A DNA stretch of 64,000 bases, taken from positions 930,001 through 994,000 of the forward strand of contig NZ_CP063362.1 of the NCBI RefSeq assembly GCF_016807805.1, read 5' to 3'. The notes beneath the pieces are model-generated. The model worked only from the letters and a program-made list of their open reading frames with translations, did no database searches and was not told the DNA's origin. Source of the stretch: Xanthobacter dioxanivorans (lineage in GTDB: Bacteria > Pseudomonadota > Alphaproteobacteria > Rhizobiales > Xanthobacteraceae). A program made the position numbers and the translations under genes. Of the stretch, positions 1 through 9,780 are shown in pieces (within the stretch, counting starts at the first letter, position 1; every line of letters begins with the position of its first letter).

Positions 1-71
1 ATTCGCGCCGCGGCGAGGTAGGAGTAGGGCGAGGAGAAGTCGTAATAGAAATCGAGGGGGGCGCTGGCCAT
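1..71 (-). CDS. 2-hydroxychromene-2-carboxylate isomerase-like (DsbA fold), N-terminal fragment
   Basis: Only the first 23 codons lie in the window; the gene runs off the left edge. Reading the minus strand from an ATG at 71 gives MASAPLDFYYDFSSPYSYLA, followed by AAAR. The stretch FYYDFSSPYSYLA is the typical first beta strand and loop of the DsbA-like, glutathione-transferase kappa-type family that includes 2-hydroxychromene-2-carboxylate isomerase. In that family a Ser replaces the thioredoxin Cys, as seen here (SSPYS). It is divergent from the PAP2 gene. The family call rests on this short motif alone; another DsbA-family oxidoreductase is possible. Confidence 0.6.
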   Translation of the reverse strand, partial: MASAPLDFYYDFSSPYSYLAAAR

Positions 72-169
72 GGGCTTATCCTGCCTGTACATCGCCTGCC
101 GACTGTGCGGCGGAGCGAGGGCCTTTCGCAAGAGCTCCGGATCAAGGCGGGGCGGGAGCGGGTGACACT

Positions 170-997
170 TTGAAGTGGGTGGTGTTCTTCGCGCTGGTGA
201 CCGGGGCCGCCGTGGCGATCCTGTTCACCGTCTTCCCGCAATGGGACATGGCCATCTCCAGCCTGTTCTGGGATGCCTCGCGGCGCAATTTCGCGCTCGC
301 CGCCGCGCCGTGGGCCCGGACCGCCCGCTCCCTCGCCAACTATATCCCCTGGGCCATCGCCGCCCCGGCCTTCGCCGCCATCGTGCTGAAACTGATCTTC
401 CCAGCGGGAAAAATGTTCATGCCGGCGCGGGCGGCGGTGCTGCTGGCCCTCACCATGGCGGTGGGGCCGGGCCTCATCGTCAACGGCATCCTGAAACAGG
501 AATGGGGCCGGCCGCGCCCGGTGCACGTGGACAGCTTCGGCGGCAAGGACGCGTTCAAGTCCTGGTATGAAACCGACGGCACCTGCCCCGGCAACTGCTC
601 CTTTGTCTCCGGCGAGGGCGCGCTGGGCTTCTGGCTGACGGCGCCGGCGAGCCTCGTGCCGGGGCCGGCGGGGGCGGTGGCCATGGTGGCGGCGGTGACC
701 TTCGGCGCCGTCGCCGGCGGCCTGCGCATCGCCTTTGGCGGCCACTTCTTCACCGACGTGGTGTTCTCCGCCGTCCTCGTGGTGCTGATCGTCGCCCTCA
801 CCCGCCTGTGGCTCTACGACCGCGCCCGCCCGCCGACCGACGACCAGGTGGAACGGGCCATCGGCCGCATCGGTCTCGGCCTCCACGCTTTCGTGCGCAT
901 GGCCTGGCGGTCGGCGATCCGTCTTGCCCGCCTCGTCTGGCGCGGCGGGCGCGCCGTTGCGGCGCGCTACTTGCCACGGCGCGGCGCCGGCCTATAG
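170..997 (+). CDS. PAP2-family membrane phosphatase (lipid phosphatase type)
   Basis: A 275-residue membrane protein with a TTG start; an in-frame GTG is not available because the upstream GTG at 162 reads straight into a stop. It has hydrophobic segments near residues 5-25, 60-80, 90-110 and 160-215. The three PAP2 motif blocks are recognisable: KQEWGRPRP (KxxxxxxRP), CSFVSGEGA in place of PSGH, and a C-terminal block R..FGGHFFTDV holding the catalytic His and Asp. The middle block lacks the usual His after SG (SGE), as in LpxE/LpxF-like relatives, so the substrate may be a lipid phosphate such as lipid A or undecaprenyl pyrophosphate; that is inference. The C-terminal 60 residues are basic. 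It ends 42 bases before argG. Confidence 0.8.
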   Translation: MKWVVFFALVTGAAVAILFTVFPQWDMAISSLFWDASRRNFALAAAPWARTARSLANYIPWAIAAPAFAAIVLKLIFPAGKMFMPARAAVLLALTMAVGPGLIVNGILKQEWGRPRPVHVDSFGGKDAFKSWYETDGTCPGNCSFVSGEGALGFWLTAPASLVPGPAGAVAMVAAVTFGAVAGGLRIAFGGHFFTDVVFSAVLVVLIVALTRLWLYDRARPPTDDQVERAIGRIGLGLHAFVRMAWRSAIRLARLVWRGGRAVAARYLPRRGAGL

Positions 998-1039
998 TCC
1001 GCGCCGCTTTGTTCACCTTGAAAACCCCCGAGAGACGTG

Positions 1040-2269
<1,230 letters not shown>

Positions 2270-2275
2270 GAGCGG

Positions 2276-2299
2276 GCCGAAGGCCACTTTCGGCTTTTT
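2276..2299 (+). terminator. Rho-independent terminator of argG
   Basis: GCCGAA (2276-2281), a 7-base loop, then TTCGGC (2289-2294) followed at once by TTTTT. It lies 7 bases after the argG stop and before the LodA-type gene, so the two are probably separate transcription units. Confidence 0.75.
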
Positions 2300-2356
2300 C
2301 CCGCAGGAAACTCTGCGCACACTCCGCCAAAGCTTGACCGGGGCGGGGGCGCGAGC

Positions 2357-4504
2357 ATGGATCGGCGAGACCTTCTGAAAGGGGCGGCGAGCACGACGCT
2401 GCTTGCCGCCGCGGCGGCGCTGCCCCCCCGCACGGGGGACGAGGCCCGGGGCCAGCCGGCCCCGGCCGCGCCGAAGCCGGTCTTCCGCATCCATCCCGCC
2501 ATCGGCATCGCCCGCGTCGGCAACAGCCCCGATTATTATCTGGCGCCGGAGACCGCGGCCGGCGAGCTGCCGCGCTCCGGCCCGCCGATCTGGGGCGGCC
2601 TGCCGCTCGATCCGGCGACCGACCGGCCCATCACCGCGGCCGACTTCCGCGACGCCCAGGGACGGCTGAAGCGGCAGGCCATCCGTTTTCGCATCTATGC
2701 CTATGCGAAGGGCGGCTATCCGACCGGGGAAAGCACCGAGATCCGCCAGGGATCGCTGGTGAACGGCCGGACGGTGGCCGACATCGTCTGGCAGGTCCAT
2801 GTGGCCAACAAGAAGCTCAACACTTACGCCATGATGGATACGCCGGGCCATTTCCCGGCCCTTGCCGGCTTCGAGAACGGCAAGCTGCCGCCCGTCCGCC
2901 GGCCGCAGGACGGGCCCCTCGACAATCCGGACCGGCTGCGCCGGCTGGTGATCGACCCGGGCCCGCGCGCCCTCTCGGCCCGCGCAGCCGCGGACACGGT
3001 GCTCGCGTTCGACCGGCAGACCCCGGCCAGCGGCATGGCCGAGCCCGCCGCCGCGGCGAAGGCCCCGGTGCAGGCATTGCCCCAATATCCGGTCTCCTTC
3101 CCGCAGGACCATTTCAAGCTGCACGCCCCCTCCGCGCCGCTCACGCGCCTCGGCGACATCCGCATCGAGGCCGGCTCCGGGCGCCTCATCTTCGCCCCGG
3201 GCTTCGGGGCTGCGGTCGGCATGGACGTGAACGGCGCCCTGCCGAGCGTCAGCGAATACTGGGGGGCGGAGAACACCGACTGGTTCGACGACATGAGCGA
3301 CGGGCCGGTGAACGCCCTCATCGTCTATGACGACGGCTCGACCGACACGGTGACCGGGGCCTGGGCCATGACCGGCGATCCCGGCTTCGCCCCGCAGACC
3401 CGCAACGTGGTCAGCGCCTGGGACGAGGTCTACGACACCTTCGTGCGCAAGCTCGCCCTCGCTCCCGCGCTCCATGACAACGGCGCGTTCAACCCGGACT
3501 TTACCCCCGCCTTCGAGGACGACATCCGCCCCCTGTTCCACGCGGTGACGCTGCAGCGCTGGAACACCAACCTGCCGGCCCCGGCGGTGGCCGCCCACAA
3601 CCGCATCGGCGCCATCACGCCGGCGGACGACCCGACGCAGAAGATCCCCTATTTCGACGCCCTGATCCGCAACCCTTCCGATCCGAAGACCTTCGCCACC
3701 GGCGCGCCGATGATGCCGCTGGCGCTGGGCGACACCGACCGGCCGTTCCTCACCCTCACCCACACCCAGTTCTTCCTGCTGAAGCAATGGCACCGCCACC
3801 GCTTCACGCCGGGTCCGCGCAACGCCCTGGGGGCGGGCGAGGACCTCGACCGCGTCGCCCTCGCCAACTGCCTCGGCGGGCGCTTCAGCCCCGGCATCGA
3901 AGTCTCCTTCCCGGTGCGCGACCCGAACCTCTATGTGCGGGACTGGGCGTCCGCGGGCGCCTTCCGCATCAATGCCGCCCGGCTCGACTACGCCAAGGCG
4001 CGGGCGGATGCCCCGTTCCTCTCGGTCGGCTACGTGCCGCTGCGCACCGCCCCGGCGGAGCCCGGGGATCTCACCAAGTTCATGGCGGTGCCCTGGCACA
4101 CGGACTACAACCACTGCGCCTCGCACCCCCTCGACCCCAACCCCGCCAACGACCAGGCCCTCTACTGGTCGTGGCCGGCCGAGCGGCCGGTGGTGGTCTA
4201 CCCGCAGGCCCTCGCCAGCTTCGATCCCGCCACCGGCTGGACCCCGGGGCCGCAGCTGTTCGCCATCCGCGGCACCGGCACCGCGACCCCCTATCCGGCC
4301 AATGCCGGCCGCTTCCAGGAGCAGATCACCTTCATCTCGCAATGGCACCAGGTGGGCTTCGTGGTGCAGGCGAGCCGCATCGATCCGGCCGCGCGGGCGG
4401 CCTCGGCCGACGACCCGTTCCTGGAGGTGGCCTGCGGCTTCCCCGCCGATGCCACCCAGGCGGTCGCGCCGTGGCCGACCTTCAACAGTCCGCCGGCGCC
4501 CTGA
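2357..4504 (+). CDS. LodA/GoxA-type oxidase (cysteine tryptophylquinone, Tat-exported)
   Basis: A 715-residue member of the LodA family (L-lysine epsilon-oxidase / glycine oxidase), copper-free amine oxidases whose cofactor is built from a Cys and a Trp of the protein itself. Known members oxidise an amino acid with O2, releasing ammonia and hydrogen peroxide. The family core is clear: IHPAIGIARVGNSPDYYLAPE near residue 45, the VxGAWAMTGDPGF block, and a C-terminal region with Cys505 (ANCLGG) and Trp604/Trp606 (YWSWPAERP), the likely quinone-forming pair. The N terminus DRRDLLKGAAST plus an Ala-rich stretch is a twin-arginine signal, so export in folded form is predicted. It lies 4 bases upstream of a LodB-type flavoprotein, the usual partner needed for cofactor formation. 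Substrate cannot be read from sequence. Confidence 0.87.
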   Translation: MDRRDLLKGAASTTLLAAAAALPPRTGDEARGQPAPAAPKPVFRIHPAIGIARVGNSPDYYLAPETAAGELPRSGPPIWGGLPLDPATDRPITAADFRDAQGRLKRQAIRFRIYAYAKGGYPTGESTEIRQGSLVNGRTVADIVWQVHVANKKLNTYAMMDTPGHFPALAGFENGKLPPVRRPQDGPLDNPDRLRRLVIDPGPRALSARAAADTVLAFDRQTPASGMAEPAAAAKAPVQALPQYPVSFPQDHFKLHAPSAPLTRLGDIRIEAGSGRLIFAPGFGAAVGMDVNGALPSVSEYWGAENTDWFDDMSDGPVNALIVYDDGSTDTVTGAWAMTGDPGFAPQTRNVVSAWDEVYDTFVRKLALAPALHDNGAFNPDFTPAFEDDIRPLFHAVTLQRWNTNLPAPAVAAHNRIGAITPADDPTQKIPYFDALIRNPSDPKTFATGAPMMPLALGDTDRPFLTLTHTQFFLLKQWHRHRFTPGPRNALGAGEDLDRVALANCLGGRFSPGIEVSFPVRDPNLYVRDWASAGAFRINAARLDYAKARADAPFLSVGYVPLRTAPAEPGDLTKFMAVPWHTDYNHCASHPLDPNPANDQALYWSWPAERPVVVYPQALASFDPATGWTPGPQLFAIRGTGTATPYPANAGRFQEQITFISQWHQVGFVVQASRIDPAARAASADDPFLEVACGFPADATQAVAPWPTFNSPPAP

Positions 4505-4508
4505 GGCG

Positions 4509-5750
4509 ATGGCCGACATGTCGCCCGACATCCGGCCCGACACGCCGCCGACACGGGTGGACATCGCCATCGTCGGCGCCGGTGTCGCCGGATGTTCGTG
4601 CGCCATCGCGCTGGCGCAGCGCGGCGTCGGCGGCATCGCTTTGTTCGACGCCGGCGGGCAGCCTGGCGCCATCCGCATCGGCGAGACCATCCCCGGCGCC
4701 GCCGTGCCATTGCTGCAGCGCCTGGGCGCATGGGACCGCTTCGCCGCGGCCGGGCACCTGAGCGCGACGGGCGGCACCTCGCTGTGGGGCAAGGAGCAGC
4801 CCGGCCACAACGATGCGGTCTTCCTTCCCTTCGGCGCCGGCTGGCATCTCGACCGCGCCGCCTTCGACCGGCAGATTCGCGAGCGGGCGCAAGCGCTTGG
4901 CGTTCCCGTCCTCACCCCGCTGAAGCTGCGCACCATCGTGCGCCGCGCGGCCGGCGGCTACGCCCTCGGCTTCGACGGGCCATCCGGGCCGCGAACGGTG
5001 GAGGCGGGTTTCCTGGTGGACGCCTCGGGCATCGGCGCAGTGGCGCTGCGGGGCCTGAAGGTGGCACGCAACCGGTTGGACGAGCTTGTCTTTCACTGCC
5101 TCGTCCTCCCCCTCGGCAGGCCCGGGGACGTGCCGCCCCGCACCTTCGTCGAGGCCGTCCCCGAGGGCTGGTGGTATGCGAGCCGCGTGCCCGGCGGACG
5201 CATGGTGGTCGCCCGCGCCTCCGACGCCGCGACCGCCCGCGAAACCGGGCTGCCGCAGGCCGGCGCCCTGCGCGCGGCGCTCGCCGAGACCCGCCTCGTC
5301 GGCCCCGTGCTCGCTGGCGGAAGACCCGACGAAGCCGCGACCCCGCAGGTCCGCATCGCCCCCACCGCCATCCTGAGCGCGGTGGCCGGCGCGGACTGGC
5401 TGGCGGTGGGCGATGCCGCCGCCAGCTGCGATCCGCTTCTGTCCCAGGGCATCGTCCGGGCGCTCGACGATGGCCTTGCGGCCGGCGCGGCCATCGCGGA
5501 TGCCCGCGCCGGAGTGGGACCCGCCCCGCTCCTCGCCTATCAGGCGCGCCTGTTCGCGCGCTTCACCGCCAATGTGCGCCTGCGCGCCGCCTTCTACGCG
5601 GCCGAGGGCCGCTGGCCCGACGCGCCGTTCTGGCGCGCCCGCCGCCCGACCACGCAGGAGGCTCGGTCCGCCCCGACGCCGGCGGGCGGCGGGCCATCGG
5701 CTACGCCGCGCCCTCTCCCCGCCCCGGCACCAGCACCCGCATGGCGTTGA
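4509..5750 (+). CDS. LodB-type FAD-dependent protein (maturation of the LodA-like oxidase)
   Basis: A 413-residue flavoprotein of the tryptophan-halogenase/geranylgeranyl-reductase-like group. It has an N-terminal Rossmann motif VGAGVAGCSCA near residue 21, RIGETIPGAA (the halogenase-like GE block) near residue 58, and the second FAD motif GDAAASCDPLLSQGI near residue 300. In Marinomonas the equivalent LodB is required to make the quinone cofactor of LodA. The start ATG lies 4 bases after the LodA-type stop, so the pair is one operon. There is no signal peptide, which fits a cytoplasmic maturase acting before Tat export of its partner. The Pro/Ala-rich C-terminal tail overlaps the 3' end of the convergent metal ATPase gene by 50 bases. 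Confidence 0.83.
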   Translation: MADMSPDIRPDTPPTRVDIAIVGAGVAGCSCAIALAQRGVGGIALFDAGGQPGAIRIGETIPGAAVPLLQRLGAWDRFAAAGHLSATGGTSLWGKEQPGHNDAVFLPFGAGWHLDRAAFDRQIRERAQALGVPVLTPLKLRTIVRRAAGGYALGFDGPSGPRTVEAGFLVDASGIGAVALRGLKVARNRLDELVFHCLVLPLGRPGDVPPRTFVEAVPEGWWYASRVPGGRMVVARASDAATARETGLPQAGALRAALAETRLVGPVLAGGRPDEAATPQVRIAPTAILSAVAGADWLAVGDAAASCDPLLSQGIVRALDDGLAAGAAIADARAGVGPAPLLAYQARLFARFTANVRLRAAFYAAEGRWPDAPFWRARRPTTQEARSAPTPAGGGPSATPRPLPAPAPAPAWR

Positions 5751-7662
5751 GGATGACCACCACGTCGATGGCCTCCTGCAGCAGCGCGCCCTCGACCGGC
5801 TCCAGATAGCCGAAGGCCGCCGCCAGCATGCCGGCGAGGGACAGGCCGATGCCCCAGAACACGCTCTGGCGCGCCACCGCCAGCGCGCGCCGCGCGATAG
5901 CCATGGCCTCGGCGAGCCGGTCCAGCCGGTCCACCAGCAGCACCACGTCCGCCACCTCGGCGGACGCGGCCGCGCCGCGCGCGCCCATGGCCACCCCCAC
6001 GTCGGCGGCGGCGAGGGCGGGCGCGTCGTTGACCCCGTCACCCACCATCATCACCGCCCCGGATCGCCCGGACCGCTCGCCGGCCTGACGCCGCGCCGCC
6101 TGGACGCAGGCGACCTTGTCCTGCGGCGAGAGCTCCCCCGCCCAGGCATCGAGGCCGAGACTGCCGCCGAGGGCCGCCACCGCCTCCGACCGGTCGCCCG
6201 AGGCGAGGCAGATATGCCTCACCCCGCCGGCCCGCAGCGCCGCGAGCATCTGCGACGCATCCTCCCGGATCGTGTCGGCGAGCGCGATGATGCCGGCGAG
6301 CCGGCCGTCCACCGCCACCGCGACGATCGCGCTCGCCGGCGGCAGCCCCGCGCGCAACGGCGCCGGATCCCCCGCCGACCGCGCGACAACGAAGCCGGAG
6401 CCGCCCACCACCACCTGCCGGCGGCCCACCATGCCGGAAATGCCGACGCCGCCGTCCTCCTCCACCGCCCGCGGCGGCGACAAGGCGAGGCCGCGGGCCT
6501 GCGCCGCGTCCACCAGGGCGGACGCCACCACATGGCTGGACGCCTGGTCGAGGGAGGCGGCAAGGCGCAACACCTCGTCCGCCGGAAAACCTTCCGCCGC
6601 GCGGATTTCGGCGAGCCCCGCCCGTCCGTGGGTGAGGGTGCCGGTCTTGTCGATGACGAGGGCGCCGACCCGCGCCAGCTTCTCCAGTGCCCCGCCGTTC
6701 TTCACCAGCACGCCGCGCTTGGCCGTGCGCGACAGCCCGGCCATCAGCGCCACGGGCACCGCGAGAATCAGCGGGCAAGGCGTGGCCACCACCAGCACCG
6801 CGAGGGCGCGCCGCGGATCTCCCGCCACGAGCGCCGCCCCGATGGCGAGGGCCAGCGATACCAGCAGGAAGACGAGCCCGTAGCGATCGGCGAGCCGCGC
6901 CATGGGCGCCCGGCTCGCCGCCGCGGCCTCCACCAGGCGGACGATGGCGGCATAGGTGCTTTCGCCCGCAGGCCGGACCACGTCCATCTCGAAGGCGCCG
7001 CCGGCATTGATCGCCCCCGAGGGCGCCTCCTCGCCCGCCCTCACGCGCACCGGCTGCGCCTCCCCGTTGATGGAGGACAGGTCGAGCACCGCCGCTCCGC
7101 CGCGCACGATCCCATCCGCCGGAACCGTATCGGCGTGCCGCACCAGGAGCACATCCCCCGGCGCGACGGCCTCCACCGGCACCTCGTTCAGGGCTTCGCC
7201 CTCGCGCCGGATGGCGGTGCGGGGCGCGCGCGCGGCGAGCGCGGTCATCTCCCGGCGGGCGCGGCCCTCCGCGAACCGCTCCAGCTGCTGGCCGCCGGCA
7301 TACATGAGCGCGACCACGTTGCCCGCCAGCGGCTCGCCGAAGCCGAGCGCCGTCGCCATGGAGAGGGCGGCGAGAATGTCGAGGCCGAACCGCCCCTCGC
7401 GCAGGGAGCGGGCGATGTCGAACAGCAGCACGGCGAGCACCGGCAGCGTGCCGAGGATGAAGGCGAGGTGGGCCGCCTCCGGCCGCCCGAATGCCGCGAG
7501 GCCGAGGCCGGCGGCAAGGGGCAGCACGGCGGCGGCGACCAGCAAAAAGCGGTCCCGCGCGGCGCCCGGCTGCCGCATCATGGCCGCCGCCCCCAAGCCC
7601 ACCGCCCCCAAGTCCGCCGCCCCAAGCCCGCCTCCCGATGGTGCGCGGCGATACCGTCGCAT
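5701..7662 (-). CDS. P1B-type heavy-metal-transporting ATPase
   Basis: An integral-membrane metal pump of up to 653 residues. Visible motifs are the actuator loop INGEA (TGE-like), the metal-site motif ATPCPL in the membrane segment before the phosphorylation domain, the phosphorylation site DKTGTLT, and the hinge GDGVNDAPAL. The C-terminal helix carries NAMRVL, usual in P1B pumps. It has no N-terminal metal-binding domain, and the His-Pro pair of the nucleotide domain appears as SSHVV. These features place it in the TPC subgroup rather than among classic CPC copper pumps; the metal is unknown. The first in-frame ATG is at 7662, but MMRQPG starting at 7581 is also plausible. It diverges from mbfA across an Irr-type operator. 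Confidence 0.85.
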   Translation of the reverse strand: MRRYRRAPSGGGLGAADLGAVGLGAAAMMRQPGAARDRFLLVAAAVLPLAAGLGLAAFGRPEAAHLAFILGTLPVLAVLLFDIARSLREGRFGLDILAALSMATALGFGEPLAGNVVALMYAGGQQLERFAEGRARREMTALAARAPRTAIRREGEALNEVPVEAVAPGDVLLVRHADTVPADGIVRGGAAVLDLSSINGEAQPVRVRAGEEAPSGAINAGGAFEMDVVRPAGESTYAAIVRLVEAAAASRAPMARLADRYGLVFLLVSLALAIGAALVAGDPRRALAVLVVATPCPLILAVPVALMAGLSRTAKRGVLVKNGGALEKLARVGALVIDKTGTLTHGRAGLAEIRAAEGFPADEVLRLAASLDQASSHVVASALVDAAQARGLALSPPRAVEEDGGVGISGMVGRRQVVVGGSGFVVARSAGDPAPLRAGLPPASAIVAVAVDGRLAGIIALADTIREDASQMLAALRAGGVRHICLASGDRSEAVAALGGSLGLDAWAGELSPQDKVACVQAARRQAGERSGRSGAVMMVGDGVNDAPALAAADVGVAMGARGAAASAEVADVVLLVDRLDRLAEAMAIARRALAVARQSVFWGIGLSLAGMLAAAFGYLEPVEGALLQEAIDVVVILNAMRVLVPGRGEGAA

Positions 7663-7693
7663 TGCCTTTGCGCAGGTGTGCTCTAAACTAAAT

Positions 7694-7710
7694 ATTAGAA
7701 ATATTCTAAT
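7694..7710. promoter_or_regulatory. Irr-type iron control element (ICE box)
   Basis: A perfect interrupted palindrome, ATTAGAA-ATA-TTCTAAT, sits 15 bases upstream of the mbfA ATG in the short gap between mbfA and the divergent metal ATPase. It matches the TTAGAA-N3-TTCTAA type sites bound by the iron-response regulator Irr in Rhizobiales. In Bradyrhizobium and Agrobacterium mbfA is Irr-repressed. Its position against the start codon fits repression by occlusion of mbfA; an effect on the divergent ATPase is possible. Confidence 0.82.
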
Positions 7711-7725
7711 TTGGAGTCACCCGGG

Positions 7726-8703
7726 ATGATGTCGCTTTTCCCCGGCCGCCGCCGTTTTTCCGATCTGTCGGAAATGGAGATGCTCGCCCTCGCCATCACC
7801 TCGGAGGACGACGATGCCCGCACCTATACGGATTACGCCGAGACCCTGCGAAAAGATTATCCGGATACCGCAAAGGTATTTGAAAGCATGGCAGCGCAGG
7901 AGCGCGGCCACCAGACCAACCTTACCCGCGAGTTCGAGCGCCGGTTCGGCGCCCATGTGCCGCTGATCCGCCGCGAGAGCATCGCCGGCTACTACAGCCG
8001 CCGGCCGGTCTGGTACATCTGTAACCTCGGCCTCGATCGCATCCGCCAGGAAGTTGGGCGGATGGAGGACGAATCGGCCAATTTCTACCTTCAGGCACAG
8101 AAGAAGACGGCCGATCCCGGCACCCGCAAGCTGCTGGAGGAGCTCTACAAGGTCGAGCTGCAGCACGAGGAGATCGCCGGCTCCCTCGCAGCCCGCTATC
8201 TGCCGGTGGACAAGCGCAAGGAGGAGGACGAGAAGGCCCGTCGCCAGTTCGTGCTCACCTGGGTGCAGCCGGGGCTCGCCGGGCTCATGGACGGCTCCGT
8301 CTCCACCCTCGCCCCCATCTTCGCCACCGCCTTCGCCACGCAGAACTCGCACACCACCCTGCTGGTCGGCCTTGCCGCCGCGGTGGGCGCGGGCATCTCC
8401 ATGGGCTTCACGGAAGCGGTGCACGACGACGGCGTGATCTCCGGCCGCGGCTCGCCCCTCAAGCGCGGCATCGCCTCCGGCGTCATGACCGCGGTGGGCG
8501 GGCTCGGCCATGCCCTGCCCTACCTGATCCCGCAGTTCTGGACCGCGACGATCATCGCCATCGCCGTGGTGTTCGTGGAGCTGTGGGCCATCGCCTTCAT
8601 CCAGAATCACTACATGGAGACGCCCTTCTGGCGTTCGGTGTTCCAGGTGGTGCTGGGGGGCGCGCTGGTGCTGGCGGCGGGCATCTTCATCGGCGGCAGC
8701 TGA
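7726..8703 (+). CDS. mbfA: MbfA: membrane-bound ferritin-like iron exporter (Er-VIT1 family)
   Basis: A 325-residue protein with two parts. Residues 1-165 form a ferritin-like rubrerythrin four-helix domain with the EDDDAR, QERGH and ELQHEE carboxylate/His clusters of a di-iron site. Residues 175-325 form a vacuolar-iron-transporter membrane domain (VQPGLAGLMDGSVSTLAPIFA, then several hydrophobic helices). The family exports iron and protects against iron and peroxide stress. The ATG at 7726 is chosen because GGAG at 7713-7716 is well spaced before it; an in-frame TTG at 7711 would overlap that site. The Irr box directly upstream explains its regulation. Confidence 0.93.
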   Translation: MMSLFPGRRRFSDLSEMEMLALAITSEDDDARTYTDYAETLRKDYPDTAKVFESMAAQERGHQTNLTREFERRFGAHVPLIRRESIAGYYSRRPVWYICNLGLDRIRQEVGRMEDESANFYLQAQKKTADPGTRKLLEELYKVELQHEEIAGSLAARYLPVDKRKEEDEKARRQFVLTWVQPGLAGLMDGSVSTLAPIFATAFATQNSHTTLLVGLAAAVGAGISMGFTEAVHDDGVISGRGSPLKRGIASGVMTAVGGLGHALPYLIPQFWTATIIAIAVVFVELWAIAFIQNHYMETPFWRSVFQVVLGGALVLAAGIFIGGS

Positions 8704-8783
8704 CGGCGGCATTCCCCGGGGGAGGCCATGGCGCCCCGGAGCGGACGATGCCAGTCTTCCGCAGCGAAGCGGGGAGGCCCCAC

Positions 8784-9767
8784 ATGCATGCCATGGTCCT
8801 GATGCGCGCCGGGGAACGGCTCGTCGCCGAAACACGGCCCGATCCCGTGCCCGGCCCCGGCGAGGTGGTGATCAAGGTCACCGCCTGCGGGGTGTGCCGC
8901 ACCGATCTCCACGTGGTGGACGGGGAGCTGCCGCAGACCATCCTTCCCATCGTGCCGGGGCACGAGATCGTCGGCCGGGTGGCCGGCCTCGGCGCCGGCG
9001 TGACGCATCTGCGGATGGGGGAACGGGTTGGGGTGGGATGGCTCGGGCACGCCTGCGGCACCTGTCCCTATTGCGCGGCGCACGAGGAAAACCTGTGCGA
9101 TGCCCCCGCCTTCACCGGCTGCACGCGGGATGGCGGCTTCGCCACCCACACGGTGGCGGACGCCGCCTTCGTGTACCCCCTCGGCGAGGCGGGCGAGGAT
9201 GTGGCGCTGGCGCCCCTGCTCTGCGCCGGCCTCATCGGCTGGCGGACGCTGAAGATGGCGGGCGAAGGCAAGCGCATCGGCCTCTACGGCTTCGGCGCGG
9301 CGGCCCATATCATCGCCCAGGTGGCCCGCTGGCAGGGCCGCGAGATCTACGCCTTCACCCGGCCGGGCGACACGGCGGCGCAGGATTTCGCCCGCACCCT
9401 CGGGGCGGTGTATGCCGGCCCCTCCGACACCCCTTCACCCGAGCCGCTGGACGCCGCCCTCATCTTCGCCCCGGCGGGCGAGCTCGTGCCGCAGGCGCTC
9501 CGGGCGGTGCGCAAGGGCGGGCGCGTGGTGTGCGGCGGCATCCACATGAGCGACATCCCCGGCTTCCCCTATCGCTGGCTGTGGGAGGAGCGGAAGATCC
9601 TGTCGGTCGCCAACCTGACCCGCGACGACGCCCGCGAATTCCTGGAGCTGGCGCCGAAGGCGGGCGTCGCCACCCATGTGACGCCCTACCCCCTCGCCGA
9701 GGCCGACACCGCCCTCGACGACCTGCGCCATGGCCGCCTGAAGGGCGCCGCCGTGCTGGTGCCGTGA
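8784..9767 (+). CDS. Zinc-dependent alcohol dehydrogenase
   Basis: A 327-residue medium-chain dehydrogenase. The catalytic zinc ligands are seen in CGVCRTDLHVVDGE and PGHE, and a third Cys in LLCAGLIGWR. The structural zinc lobe CGTCPYCAAHEENLC has four Cys. The nucleotide-binding turn is LYGFGAAAH, less Gly-rich than usual. It matches the group of Zn-dependent alcohol dehydrogenases active on primary alcohols or aldehydes. GGGGAGG at 8771-8777 precedes the ATG at 8784 at good spacing, favouring it over the ATG at 8748. It lies 80 bases behind mbfA; whether they are cotranscribed is not clear. Confidence 0.87.
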   Translation: MHAMVLMRAGERLVAETRPDPVPGPGEVVIKVTACGVCRTDLHVVDGELPQTILPIVPGHEIVGRVAGLGAGVTHLRMGERVGVGWLGHACGTCPYCAAHEENLCDAPAFTGCTRDGGFATHTVADAAFVYPLGEAGEDVALAPLLCAGLIGWRTLKMAGEGKRIGLYGFGAAAHIIAQVARWQGREIYAFTRPGDTAAQDFARTLGAVYAGPSDTPSPEPLDAALIFAPAGELVPQALRAVRKGGRVVCGGIHMSDIPGFPYRWLWEERKILSVANLTRDDAREFLELAPKAGVATHVTPYPLAEADTALDDLRHGRLKGAAVLVP

Positions 9768-9780
9768 GCGCTCCCGTGCT

